A program made the position numbers and the translations under genes. From the NCBI GenBank assembly GCA_019634695.1, contig JAHCAW010000001.1, positions 112,328 through 176,327 of the forward strand: 64,000 bases of DNA. The letters run 5' to 3'. The notes beneath the pieces were generated by a model. It had not been told where the DNA came from. It did not search any database and saw only the letters and a list, made by a program, of their open reading frames with translations. Positions 42,237 through 51,122 of the stretch are shown in pieces. The DNA is from Candidatus Sumerlaeia bacterium (GTDB lineage: Bacteria > Sumerlaeota > Sumerlaeia > SLMS01 > JAHLLQ01). The stretch's first letter is position 1. Each line of letters opens with the position of its first letter.

Positions 42237-44321
42237 TCACTCCTCCGCGTCCTTCTCAAGCCACGCCTCGTTGAGCAGGATTGTCAGGTCTCGCGGGTCG
42301 AGTGCACCGGCGACGTGGTCGCGGGGCTTCCATGTGGGGTGCGCGAGCAGCAAGACCGGCGGGTCGTGGCGATGGGCGAAGTCGAACGGCAGGCGCAGGT
42401 GGAAGCCGCCCTCCGGTTGCTCGAAGGCGTGCACGGTGCCCTCGCGCTGGAACTGCAATCGCATCGGCGCCACGTCGGTGGGGTAGGGGCCGCGATAGCC
42501 GCGCACGTGCAGGATGTAGCGTCCCGGCTCGACAGGCGCGTCGAATCGCAGCCGCACCTCGCGCGCGCCGCCCCAGCGGTGCAGCGACATGCGCGCACCG
42601 AACTCGATCATGCTCCAGCCGTCGAGCATCAACTGCTGCTCGGGCACGGCGGCCGCCACGGCCTCAGCCGGAATGTCGTGCGTCATGCGTGACCAGTCCT
42701 CGGCGGCAAGGCGCGCGAGCATTGTGCGGTCGGGTTGCTCGAGCCGGAAGACCGTCAGCACCGGATAGCCGGCGGGATAGCCGGCCGCCAGCGTGCGCGC
42801 GGCGAGTCGATGGCCGTCGAGTAGCGAGTAGAACGCGAGGTCGCGCCCGGCCATCGACGGCAGCAGGGGGCTGGCGTTGAAGACCCACGCGGTGCGTTCG
42901 TCCGCGGGCAGGCGGGCGAGATCGTCAATCGGACGCAGATCGTACTCGGGAAAGACCGGTTGCACGTAGGGAAGGAACTCGGCCGGCATTGTGTAGACCG
43001 TCGCACCGACGGGGGGCGGTCGCCACACGCCCACGCGGCGCGCGAGCGCGTGGTTGGGTTGCTGGACGATGAGGTAGACGACAAGCTGGCCCGCGACGGC
43101 ACATGCCAGCCACGGCGCCATCGTCCACCACACGCGTGCCGGTTGCCAATCAAGCCGCCGCACCGACCATGCGCACCACGCGACGAGTCCGATCACCCAC
43201 GGCCCCAACGCCACCATCGGATAGCGCGTGCCATGGAATGTGCGCGCGATACCCCATCGGTCGAACCACCAGATCAGGAAGACGAAGCCGATTGCCGTGC
43301 CGAGTCCGCACGCGGCGACAGTTGCCAGGCGCGCATCGCTCGGCCCGCGCCCGCGGCGGATTGCCCGCAACCACACGAGCAGCGGAACCAGCAACGACGC
43401 GGCCGCTGGATACGCGAGCACGTTCCACTCGTACCACACCGGATGCCGCGGCCAGGGCTGCGGAGCCGGGAATCCGAACTGGAAATGCCCCAGCGGCATC
43501 CAGTAGAAGAACACTGTCAGCAGGTTCAGCGGCGTCGCCGGCGTTTGCCAGGGTCGCGGCATGAAGTCCAGGTGCCCGATGTTGTGCCGCAGACTGTCGA
43601 GCCACGGCAGGATCAGCAGCCCCATCGCAAGATGCGCCCACAGGCCGTGACGAAAGAACGTCGTGCGCCACCAGGCGCGCCGCGCGCACAGCCACACCCA
43701 CAGCACCGCCAGCACGGCCATCATTGGGCCCATGAGGAGCTGCATCCACAAGCCCATCGCGCCCAGCAGTGCGAAGCCCCCCCATGCGAGCCGCGAGCAC
43801 TTCGCGCTGGCCCGCCCTTCGGCGTGGTCCAGCGCCTGTCCCAACAGCAGCATCCAGCACACTGCCGTCATCGGCACGATCAACGCATACTGCCGCGCCT
43901 CGGTGGTCATGTGCACGACGTTGCCGCACAGGCAGAGCGCCAGCACGGTGAGTAGTCCCCATGCCGGCCCGAGCAATCGCCGCGCGCCGCACCATGTTGC
44001 GGCCACCAGCAGCGCCCACGCCACCACGCCCGGTGCCCGCGTCAGCACGAACCCGGGCTCGATCCCCAGCAGGCGCACGCCGTTCAGCCACGCCTTGAGC
44101 AGGAAGTAGTACCCTGGCGGATGCGCGTCGAACGTCGTCAGCTCGAGCGCCTTGCTCCACGTGTGGTTCGCCAGCGTGATGCTGTACATCTCGTCGATCC
44201 AGAACAGGCTGACGAGCGAACATCGCCAGAGCAGATAGGGCACGCCGACCAGCAGGACGACGAGCACGCCGAGGTCCTGGCGGTCGAAACGCGACGGGCG
44301 TGGATCAAGGCGAGGGGTCAC
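42237..44321 (-). CDS. GT39-like polytopic glycosyltransferase with C-terminal beta domain
   Basis: The 694-residue protein has about 12 membrane helices. The first extracytoplasmic loop reads FWIDEMYSITLANHTW (Asp-Glu catalytic pair of GT-C enzymes), then FDAHPPGYYFLLKAW. The last 200 residues form a soluble domain with beta strands (RYILHVRGYRGPYPTD, FHLRLPFDF). GTG 44321, after GGAGGAG, is chosen. An in-frame ATG at 44414 would add 31 residues without membrane signals. The 3' end lies 5 nt from the convergent DUF1016 gene. The substrate is unknown; polyprenyl-linked sugar donors are usual. Confidence 0.75.
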   Translation of the reverse strand: MTPRLDPRPSRFDRQDLGVLVVLLVGVPYLLWRCSLVSLFWIDEMYSITLANHTWSKALELTTFDAHPPGYYFLLKAWLNGVRLLGIEPGFVLTRAPGVVAWALLVAATWCGARRLLGPAWGLLTVLALCLCGNVVHMTTEARQYALIVPMTAVCWMLLLGQALDHAEGRASAKCSRLAWGGFALLGAMGLWMQLLMGPMMAVLAVLWVWLCARRAWWRTTFFRHGLWAHLAMGLLILPWLDSLRHNIGHLDFMPRPWQTPATPLNLLTVFFYWMPLGHFQFGFPAPQPWPRHPVWYEWNVLAYPAAASLLVPLLVWLRAIRRGRGPSDARLATVAACGLGTAIGFVFLIWWFDRWGIARTFHGTRYPMVALGPWVIGLVAWCAWSVRRLDWQPARVWWTMAPWLACAVAGQLVVYLIVQQPNHALARRVGVWRPPPVGATVYTMPAEFLPYVQPVFPEYDLRPIDDLARLPADERTAWVFNASPLLPSMAGRDLAFYSLLDGHRLAARTLAAGYPAGYPVLTVFRLEQPDRTMLARLAAEDWSRMTHDIPAEAVAAAVPEQQLMLDGWSMIEFGARMSLHRWGGAREVRLRFDAPVEPGRYILHVRGYRGPYPTDVAPMRLQFQREGTVHAFEQPEGGFHLRLPFDFAHRHDPPVLLLAHPTWKPRDHVAGALDPRDLTILLNEAWLEKDAEE

Positions 44322-44461
44322 CGGGACGACGCGCTCCTCCGGGCGGAGCAAGTGGCGAGGCCATCCATGAGGACGCGCCGCCCCGGAGCGCGACAAGGAC
44401 ATTCCGAGAGGCAAGGCCGAAGGAAGAACGCGAAGGGCGGCCGCAAGGCGTGGGCGGCTTC

Positions 44462-44495
44462 GTCGGACCTGTCGGACGTGTCGGACCGGTCCGAC
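44462..44495. repeat. GTCGGAC nonamer-phased repeat with 16-bp palindrome
   Basis: GTCGGAC occurs at 44462, 44471 and 44480 with a 9-nt period, and the last copy is part of the perfect palindrome GTCGGACCGGTCCGAC (44480-44495). Similar repeats are common between genes of some PVC-related bacteria. Here it lies between the upstream ends of two minus-strand transcripts. Confidence 0.55.
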
Positions 44496-44521
44496 CGATC
44501 CGAGACGGGAGCGTGCGGTAT

Positions 44522-45874
44522 CTACGGCATGCTCTCGCCAGCAGGGGGCACGGCTCTGGACTCATCGCCCACCGACCACTGGATGCCGCGGGCGACCATG
44601 GGGAAGAGCCGCTCGTGCGTTTCCGGGTGCGGGCTGATCAGCAACACGCGCCCCTCGCCGTACTCGCTGGCGACGACGGCAGCCTGATCGATCATCTCGA
44701 CGCTCTCGGTGCCGTCCGGACGCGATGTCGCCGAGCGGAAGTGCGCCAACACGTTGATCGCCGGGAAGTCTCCCTCGGGCGCCAGTCCCTCCTCGTGCAC
44801 CAGGACCGGCCCGTTGTTGTAGCGCGTTTCGAAGGCCGCGAACTCCTCGCCGAAGATCGCACGCCCTTCCGGCGTCAGCTCCACCTGCACCATCCCGCCA
44901 CCCTTGCGCCAAGGCTGGCCATGGAACGCGCCGACCATCTTCAGGTACTCATCGATTCGGCATGTCGCCAGATAGGCGCCCGCGCAGATGCCGACGTAGC
45001 CCCCGCCCGCATCGACGAAACGGCGCACCTCCTCCTGGCCCTCGGGCCCCAGCGCCAGCGCGATGCTGCGACCGCCACCGCCGGGAAACAGCACCCCGCG
45101 GAACAGCGGCAACACACCCTCGCGAATGTCCTCCGGCGAGACCGGCGTCACCGTCATGCCGAACGGCACTTCGTTGACGATGCGCTCGAGCTGGCGTGGC
45201 CCCGCGCCGCCCACACCTTCGCAGTCGTACAGCGCCAGCGCGTCGCTGCTGCCCGGCATCGCCGCGGCCAGCGCTTCGCGCGGTGGCGCGGACTCGAGCG
45301 CGCTCAGCAGCTCGAACGTCATCAGCCGCGCCCAGCGAAACCGCCGCGACTGGGGCACCTGCGCCGCGAACGTCACGTGCAACTCGCCCACCGTGGCCCC
45401 GAAGAGTCGGTCGTCTCCCACCGGCTCCACCTCGAGCGACAGCTCCCCGTCGGGGAACGTCGCCAACAACGCGGACGCCGTCACGGCGCGCGCCAGCACC
45501 TCGTGCGTCGTCGCCAGCATGGGCGGCGTGCGCTTGTCCGTTCCATCCTGATCGATCGCCACCGGATGGAACACCACGGCCCAGTCGGTCGGCTCGATCT
45601 CGAGCGCCGTCCAGTCCAGCGGCGTGCGGTGGAACGCGCCGTCGGCGGGGGAGAGCTCAATCACCACCACCTCGCCACGGGCCGGCGCCAGGCGCAGGAT
45701 CTGATCCGCCGCACTGCTGGTGGCGGCCTGCGCATGATGCGGCAGCACCACGGCCACGCGCGGCGCGCCGCCCGGTCCGGCGCTGCGCACGCGCACGACC
45801 TGGTGTTGGGCGAACGCGGGCGCGGTCAGCGCCAGCAGCAGCAACGACAGCACGGCAGACAGCGATCGCATCAT
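44522..45874 (-). CDS. Exported protein with a class I glutamine amidotransferase-like (BPL_N) domain
   Basis: The 450-residue protein has a signal peptide (VLSLLLLALTAPAFAQ). The N-terminal half resembles a peptidase M14-like or deacylase scaffold. Its C-terminal half is a GATase1-like BPL_N domain, with GVLFPGGGGRSIALALG, then GGGYVGICAGAYLA (nucleophile-elbow Cys) and LISPHPETHE. This group is related to the N-terminal part of eukaryotic biotin protein ligase and has no settled function. Being exported, it cannot act in biotinylation. The start is ATG 45874 of a tandem ATG pair, after GAGG. Confidence 0.68.
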   Translation of the reverse strand: MMRSLSAVLSLLLLALTAPAFAQHQVVRVRSAGPGGAPRVAVVLPHHAQAATSSAADQILRLAPARGEVVVIELSPADGAFHRTPLDWTALEIEPTDWAVVFHPVAIDQDGTDKRTPPMLATTHEVLARAVTASALLATFPDGELSLEVEPVGDDRLFGATVGELHVTFAAQVPQSRRFRWARLMTFELLSALESAPPREALAAAMPGSSDALALYDCEGVGGAGPRQLERIVNEVPFGMTVTPVSPEDIREGVLPLFRGVLFPGGGGRSIALALGPEGQEEVRRFVDAGGGYVGICAGAYLATCRIDEYLKMVGAFHGQPWRKGGGMVQVELTPEGRAIFGEEFAAFETRYNNGPVLVHEEGLAPEGDFPAINVLAHFRSATSRPDGTESVEMIDQAAVVASEYGEGRVLLISPHPETHERLFPMVARGIQWSVGDESRAVPPAGESMP

Positions 45875-45969
45875 GACAACAGGCCTCACCGGGAGTGTCC
45901 CAACGTCCACCGCAGCAGGCCCGCCATGCTGCTGCGTTGTCAATGCCGCAGACGAAGCGGACTGCGTGC

Positions 45970-47007
45970 TCATCCCCCAAGCACCTGCTTCAGATCCTGG
46001 ACGAACGCGTCGATGGTCTCGGATCGCGTGTCCCACGAGCACATCAGGCGCACGGCGCCCGGACCGAACGTCGTGCTGAACCGCCATCCCCGTTGCTGCA
46101 TGCGGACGATTGCCTCGGCGGGCAGGTGCGCAAAGACGGCATTGGCCTGACGGGGATAGAGAATCCGCACGCCGGGCAGGGGACGCAGGCGGCCTTCGAG
46201 TTCCGCTGCGCACGCGTTCGCATGGCGCGCATGCCGCAGCCACGCGCCGTCGCGCAACACGCCCACCCACTGGGCCGCGACGAAACGCATCTTCGACAGC
46301 AATTGACCGGCCTGCTTGCACCGGTAGTCGAACTCCTCGGCCACCGAGGCGTTGAAGAAGACGACGGCTTCGCCAATGGCCAGCCCGTTCTTGGAGCCTC
46401 CGAAGACGAGGACGTCCACCCCGCAATCGGTCGTCAGCGCCCGTGGCGCGCACCCCAGGGAGGCGACCGCGTTGGCGAAGCGGGCTCCATCCATGTGCAG
46501 CGCCAGTCCGTGCTCCCGGCAGGCGCGCTGGATGGCCTGCAAGTCGGCCGGTTGGTACACCGTGCCCAGCTCGGTGGATTGGGTGATCGAGACGGTGCGG
46601 GCCTTCGGATAGTGGATGTCGTCGCGTCGGGTGGCGATTTCGCCGATGGCGTCGGGGGCGATGCGTCCGTCCACGCCATCGGCCAGCAGAATCTTCGCGC
46701 CATGGCTGAAGAACTCCGGCGCGCCGCATTCGTCCACTTCGACGTGGGCCACGCGGTGGCAGATGATGCTGTGGTGCGAGCGGGCCGTGGAGGCCAGCGC
46801 GAGCGCATTGCCCGCCGTGCCGGTCAGTACGAAGTACACCTGACAGTCGGCCTCGAACAACTCGCGGAAACGCTCGCAGGCTTCCGCCGTCCAGCCATCG
46901 TCGCCATACGAGCGCTCGTGTCCGTGGTTGGCCTCGACAAGGGCGGCCATCGCCTCCGGGCAGATGCCCGAGCAATTGTCGCTCGTGAACTGCTGGGGAG
47001 GGGTCAT
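45970..47007 (-). CDS. Threonine aldolase (beta-eliminating lyase family)
   Basis: PLP-dependent aldolases of this group split L-threonine or allo-threonine to glycine and acetaldehyde. The 345-residue protein starts FTSDNCSGICPEAMAAL and has the Schiff-base lysine in VFGGSKNGLAIGEAV. It also carries HMDGARFANAV and MRFVAAQWVGVLRDG. Length and motifs match the low-specificity LtaE-type family. It is transcribed toward the GATase-like gene about 95 nt downstream. Substrate stereochemistry cannot be read from sequence. Confidence 0.88.
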   Translation of the reverse strand: MTPPQQFTSDNCSGICPEAMAALVEANHGHERSYGDDGWTAEACERFRELFEADCQVYFVLTGTAGNALALASTARSHHSIICHRVAHVEVDECGAPEFFSHGAKILLADGVDGRIAPDAIGEIATRRDDIHYPKARTVSITQSTELGTVYQPADLQAIQRACREHGLALHMDGARFANAVASLGCAPRALTTDCGVDVLVFGGSKNGLAIGEAVVFFNASVAEEFDYRCKQAGQLLSKMRFVAAQWVGVLRDGAWLRHARHANACAAELEGRLRPLPGVRILYPRQANAVFAHLPAEAIVRMQQRGWRFSTTFGPGAVRLMCSWDTRSETIDAFVQDLKQVLGG

Positions 47008-47142
47008 GGCCCGGACCTCGCAGGGGGATTGCGGCGAGCCTGCGCCTCCCCGCCCGGGTCAGGGCAAGCGGAGCGGATGTCATAGCGGGCCGGCGGCGCG
47101 CGAATCGCCGTCGGCCCGTCGCGCCGCTGCCCGTCGTGTGCC

Positions 47143-48030
47143 TCAGTCGCCGGCGGCAAGCGGCCAAGGCTCATGCCCCTCGTCGGGGGCGGGTTCCTCG
47201 TCAAGCCGCAGGCTCAGGCACTTGGCCGAACCGCCCGACAGATGGAACTCGCCGAGCGGCGTACGCACCACGTCGAAGCCCCAGTCGTGCAGCACCCGCT
47301 CGAGTTCCGCCGAGCAGTCGTGCAGCACCACGGCGTGGCCGGTGTCCACCGCGTTGCATGCAAAGGCGAAGGCATCCTCGCGTGAGACCGCATGACGGCG
47401 CTCGGCCGGCACCAGGCGCTCGATCGTGTCGAGCGCCGCGGCATGGAACGCCTCGGGATAGTAAAGCACAAACCCGCCGTCGAGCGGGCAGAAGCAGGTG
47501 TCGAGATGATAGAATCGCGGATCCACCAGACGCAGCGGCACGACCTCGACGCCGAGGCGCTCGGCGACGAACTGCCCGGCCTCGAGCGTCGAGCGGAGCC
47601 CGTAGCCCAGCCACAGGCGCTGTCCGCCGCGATCCCACAGCCCGTCGCCGGCCCCCTCGAAGTACAGCCCCGCCGGCATCTCGATCACGTCGAAGCCGTT
47701 CGCCGCGAACCACGTGCGATTGATCGGCTCCTCGGCGCGGCGCTCCGGATGGCGGAAGTGCGACAGCACCACTTGCCGGCCGCACACCAGCCCCGAGTTG
47801 GCGGTGAACACAAGATCCGGCACGCCCGGCGCGGCGGGCATTTCGACAACGTCGGCCGTGCGCGCGAGAGCGTCGCGCAGCGCGCGCCACTGACGGCCGG
47901 CCTCTTCACGATCGGGGCGACGCCCGTGGCCTTCCATCCACGGGTTGATCGCGTACTCGACCGTGAAGTGCTCCGGAGGACAGACAAGGATACGATGGCG
48001 CCGGACAACCGGCGGAATGCGGGAGGTCAT
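47143..48030 (-). CDS. Arginine deiminase/DDAH superfamily amidinotransferase-fold enzyme
   Basis: The 295-residue protein has the alpha/beta propeller of guanidine-modifying enzymes. It contains PDLVFTANSGLV, GLYFEGAGDGLWD, FYHLDTCFCPL (H175, D177) and SGGSAKCLSLRL with the likely nucleophile Cys271. These match dimethylarginine dimethylaminohydrolase and arginine dihydrolase-like proteins. The reaction probably releases citrulline or ornithine and ammonia from arginine or a derivative. ATG 48030 follows AAGGAG by ten bases. The neighbouring genes give no pathway clue. Confidence 0.82.
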   Translation of the reverse strand: MTSRIPPVVRRHRILVCPPEHFTVEYAINPWMEGHGRRPDREEAGRQWRALRDALARTADVVEMPAAPGVPDLVFTANSGLVCGRQVVLSHFRHPERRAEEPINRTWFAANGFDVIEMPAGLYFEGAGDGLWDRGGQRLWLGYGLRSTLEAGQFVAERLGVEVVPLRLVDPRFYHLDTCFCPLDGGFVLYYPEAFHAAALDTIERLVPAERRHAVSREDAFAFACNAVDTGHAVVLHDCSAELERVLHDWGFDVVRTPLGEFHLSGGSAKCLSLRLDEEPAPDEGHEPWPLAAGD

Positions 48031-48536
48031 GGGAGTCGTCTCCTTCGAGGACGAACGCATCGGACAGGTGGCCCGACTGGGCGGTGCATGGGATAACCAG
48101 CCTCCCGCAAGGGAGGGAGGTGCCGGCGGCCGTCGTTGCGTGTTCGACTCGTTAGAGGTCGGGCGGTCGTCCCCGCCGAAAGCGGAAGCGCAGGACCAGC
48201 GTGGCTTTGGGTATACCGTGTCGCATCAGGACCCGTGCCTTGCGGGGTGGACGGCCGCCGCGGGCGGAATCCGTCTCCGGGCCCTGTGTCGCACACCCCG
48301 CCCCCAACAATCAAGAAGGGCCGGCGGGAAAGATCAAAAATCGGCTTGGAGGCGGGGGGCTGTCATGTACGAAATCGCCGCGCCAGTCTTGAACGGGATG
48401 GTTGTGGCGTTGACATCGCCTCGGGCTTCGGCAACGAAGGGAAATCGAAACAGGGGCGGGGAGCTGGGTGTTCGTCCCAGCTGCACCGAGCCGGCTCACC
48501 CGCTGCCCCTGTTGTCGTATCTCGGGATTGCGAACC
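48031..48536. other. 506-nt gap before the restriction-modification genes
   Basis: It contains the promoter region of the minus-strand amidinotransferase-fold gene, a CCTCCC-GCAA-GGGAGG hairpin (48101-48116), and an AGCTGGG/CCCAGCT stem near 48460-48482. TTGACA near 48411 could be a -35 box for the R-M operon, but no matching -10 is clear. No gene is convincing here. Confidence 0.5.
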
Positions 48537-49499
48537 ATGACTCGAACCGGACCGATCAACGCAAACAAGCCTCAGCGTTGGAAGGCCGATATCGCGGCCT
48601 CCGTGGACCGGTTCAACACGTGGTTTCTTGACTTCGCACCAGAGACTTTCCGCACCAGTCGATTGGCAACCACTCAGGATGTCGCCGCGGCACTCATTGC
48701 GACCGACGATCTGCGGTCCTTGACGGTTGCCACCGTGAAGGCGCATCCGGCGGCTCTCGCCACGCTGCGCATGTGCACAGCCCCTCCTCTTGCGGTCGAC
48801 CGACTGATCGGCCTGACCGACTCGAGCAGGAGCCTGATCGGTTCGCTGGAAAGCGGGCGCCTTCCAAAGCGGCTCGCAGCCCACGAACTCGACGAGCAAT
48901 TGTCCCGGATTTGTCGGGTGCTGATCCGACTGTTGGACCGCGACATCTTCCCGTGGCTGGCCCAAGGCAACAGACCGACTGCCACGGAAAGGGACCGCGC
49001 TGCGTCGATCGTGGCGGATCGCTTGTGCAGCGCCGTGGCAAATCCATTGATCCGAAACGCCCAGGAGCAGCGACAACTCGAACTCATCGAAGCATGGTTG
49101 AACGCGCGAGGGTATCGCCGGCAGGCGCACCCGACCGACACCCCGTTGAGCCAGATGGTGCCGGGGACGTTCGCCTTTCGGATGGCGCTGACCGTCGGCA
49201 AGTCGCGTCAGACACGCGTTCCCGTGGATGTGGTCGTTCAACCCTTGAAGCCTCGGCGCGACGGCATCCCGATCCTGATCGAAGCCAAATCCGCCGGCGA
49301 CTTCGCCAACACGAACAAGCGGCGCAAGGAAGAGGCTATCAAGATTCAGCAGCTTCGGCGAACCTACGGTCCGACCGCCGTCTACGTCCTGTTCTTGTGC
49401 GGGTACTTCGGCACGGACTACCTTGGCTACGAAGCGGCCGAAGGCATTGACTGGATTTGGGAGCACCGCATCGCGGACATGGAAAAGTTGGGACTATGA
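48537..49499 (+). CDS. XamI-like type II restriction endonuclease
   Basis: The 320-residue protein resembles the XamI family. The N-terminal RWKADIAASVDRFNTWFLDF and FRTSRLATTQDVAAALIATD are followed by a C-terminal PD-(D/E)xK core: PVDVVVQPL (D231), ILIEAKSAGDF (E249, K251). XamI cuts GTCGAC; whether this enzyme does is inference. It overlaps the methyltransferase gene by four bases, which ties the two together. The ATG at 48537 begins the family-like N-terminus, without a strong ribosome binding site, so expression may be kept low. Confidence 0.82.
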   Translation: MTRTGPINANKPQRWKADIAASVDRFNTWFLDFAPETFRTSRLATTQDVAAALIATDDLRSLTVATVKAHPAALATLRMCTAPPLAVDRLIGLTDSSRSLIGSLESGRLPKRLAAHELDEQLSRICRVLIRLLDRDIFPWLAQGNRPTATERDRAASIVADRLCSAVANPLIRNAQEQRQLELIEAWLNARGYRRQAHPTDTPLSQMVPGTFAFRMALTVGKSRQTRVPVDVVVQPLKPRRDGIPILIEAKSAGDFANTNKRRKEEAIKIQQLRRTYGPTAVYVLFLCGYFGTDYLGYEAAEGIDWIWEHRIADMEKLGL

Positions 49500-51115
49500 T
49501 CGCGCCGCCAATCGAGATTGTTTCGTCGCTGGAACTGCGCCGACAGGACATGCAGCTCCGATTCGACGTCGCACGCGAGGCTACCGACCGAAATCGACTC
49601 GGCCAGTTCGCCACCCCGAATCCCTTGGCGATCGAGATCGCTCGACTGGCACTCGAGACGATGGGCGAGGCCTCCCAAGGACTGCGCTTCGCCGACCCCT
49701 CCATCGGCACCGGCAGCTTCTATTCGGCTCTCCTTCAAGTTGCCGGTCTGGCACATGTGCGGAGCGCGGTCGGCGTGGAACTTGACCCGGAACTCTGCGC
49801 GCTGGCCAACGAGTTGTGGAGTCCTTTGGGCCTCCGAGTGATCCGGTCCGACTTCACCCGGCTACTCGAAAGTGCCGGGAGTGGTGAACGTCCGAACCTG
49901 ATTCTCGCAAATCCCCCTTATGTGCGACACCATCATCTCGGGCGCGAGGAGAAGGCCCGCCTGCGTTCCCTCGTTCGCCGCGAACTGGGCGTGGAGGTCA
50001 GTGGCCTGTCGGGTTTGTACGTCTACTTTCTGCTGCTCGCGACGGCGTGGATGGAGGAGCAGGGAGTCGCGGCGTGGTTGATTCCCTCGGAGTTCATGGA
50101 CGTGAACTATGGGGCACCTCTGAAGGAGTTCCTCCTGAGTCGAACGACGCTTCTGCGGGTCCATCGTTTCGATCCGCGGGAGGTTCAGTTCGGGGATGCG
50201 CTGGTCTCGTCGGTCGTCATTCTGTTCCGCAAGGAGCCGCCGCCAACCGCGCACGAGGTGCATTTCACGTTTGGGGGATCACTCCGTTCTCCGGGCATGC
50301 GAGAGCAAGTGGGCCTCACTTGCCTCCGCTCGTCGCGCAAGTGGACCGAGTTCCCTCGCGCCATAGGGCGCGCCACTCCGGCTGCCAGCGGGGCCGTGCT
50401 CGGAGACTTCTTCCAGGTCCAGCGCGGCATTGCGACGGGCGCGAACAAGTTCTTCATACTGACCCGCGAGCGGGCCGCTCAACTCGCGCTGCCGTCGCAA
50501 CATCTCAAGCCGATTCTTCCCAGCCCGAGGAATCTCAAGGTGGATGTCGTCGAGGCGGATACTGACGGCAATCCATTGCTCGATCCGCAACTTCTGCTTG
50601 TCGATTGCGATCTGCCGGAGGATACAGTACGTGCAAAGTGGCCGGCGATGTGGGAGTACTTCCAAACTCCCGGCGCGCTTGACGCCAAGGCACGTTACCT
50701 TTCGGCGAACAGGTCTCCGTGGTATCGGCAGGAGCGCAGGGCCCCGGCACCCTACCTGTGCACTTACATGGGCCGCGGCTCGGATCAGAAGCGTCCGCTT
50801 CGGTTCATCTGGAACCGCTCGCGGGCCATCGGCACAAATCTCTATTTGATGCTGTATCCCAAACCGGTACTGGCGTCCTTGATGGGGCGCGATCCCGGGT
50901 GTGAGGCGGAGGCCTTTCGGTTGCTTCTGGAGGTCACGGGTCACGAGCTTCGAAGTGAAGGCCGTGTTTACGGCGGAGGACTTCACAAGATCGAGCCCAG
51001 CGAGCTTGCTCGTATCTCGGCGGACGCATTCCTGAGTCGCTGGCCCGAACTGGGCGCGGCCTGTGCCCGACAAGGGGAGTTGTTTGCCGATCCCGAGTCC
51101 CTCACGGGAACGTAG
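49496..51115 (+). CDS. N6-adenine DNA methyltransferase of the XamI-like system
   Basis: The 539-residue protein has the SAM-binding motif DPSIGTGSF (67-75) and the catalytic NPPY (139-142) of adenine methyltransferases. The order is that of gamma-class Eco57I/TaqI-like enzymes, with a C-terminal target-recognition region (about 300-500). It starts inside the endonuclease stop. It should protect host DNA at the sequence cut by the endonuclease. XamI partner enzymes have this layout, so GTCGAC is the first site to test. Confidence 0.9.
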   Translation: MIAPPIEIVSSLELRRQDMQLRFDVAREATDRNRLGQFATPNPLAIEIARLALETMGEASQGLRFADPSIGTGSFYSALLQVAGLAHVRSAVGVELDPELCALANELWSPLGLRVIRSDFTRLLESAGSGERPNLILANPPYVRHHHLGREEKARLRSLVRRELGVEVSGLSGLYVYFLLLATAWMEEQGVAAWLIPSEFMDVNYGAPLKEFLLSRTTLLRVHRFDPREVQFGDALVSSVVILFRKEPPPTAHEVHFTFGGSLRSPGMREQVGLTCLRSSRKWTEFPRAIGRATPAASGAVLGDFFQVQRGIATGANKFFILTRERAAQLALPSQHLKPILPSPRNLKVDVVEADTDGNPLLDPQLLLVDCDLPEDTVRAKWPAMWEYFQTPGALDAKARYLSANRSPWYRQERRAPAPYLCTYMGRGSDQKRPLRFIWNRSRAIGTNLYLMLYPKPVLASLMGRDPGCEAEAFRLLLEVTGHELRSEGRVYGGGLHKIEPSELARISADAFLSRWPELGAACARQGELFADPESLTGT

Positions 51116-51122
51116 TAGCCGC

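Noticed and set aside
48455..48490. A hairpin resembling a tRNA T-arm before the R-M genes
   Set aside because: The loop is TGTTCGT, not the TTCRANY pattern, and no acceptor, D or anticodon arm can be built around it.
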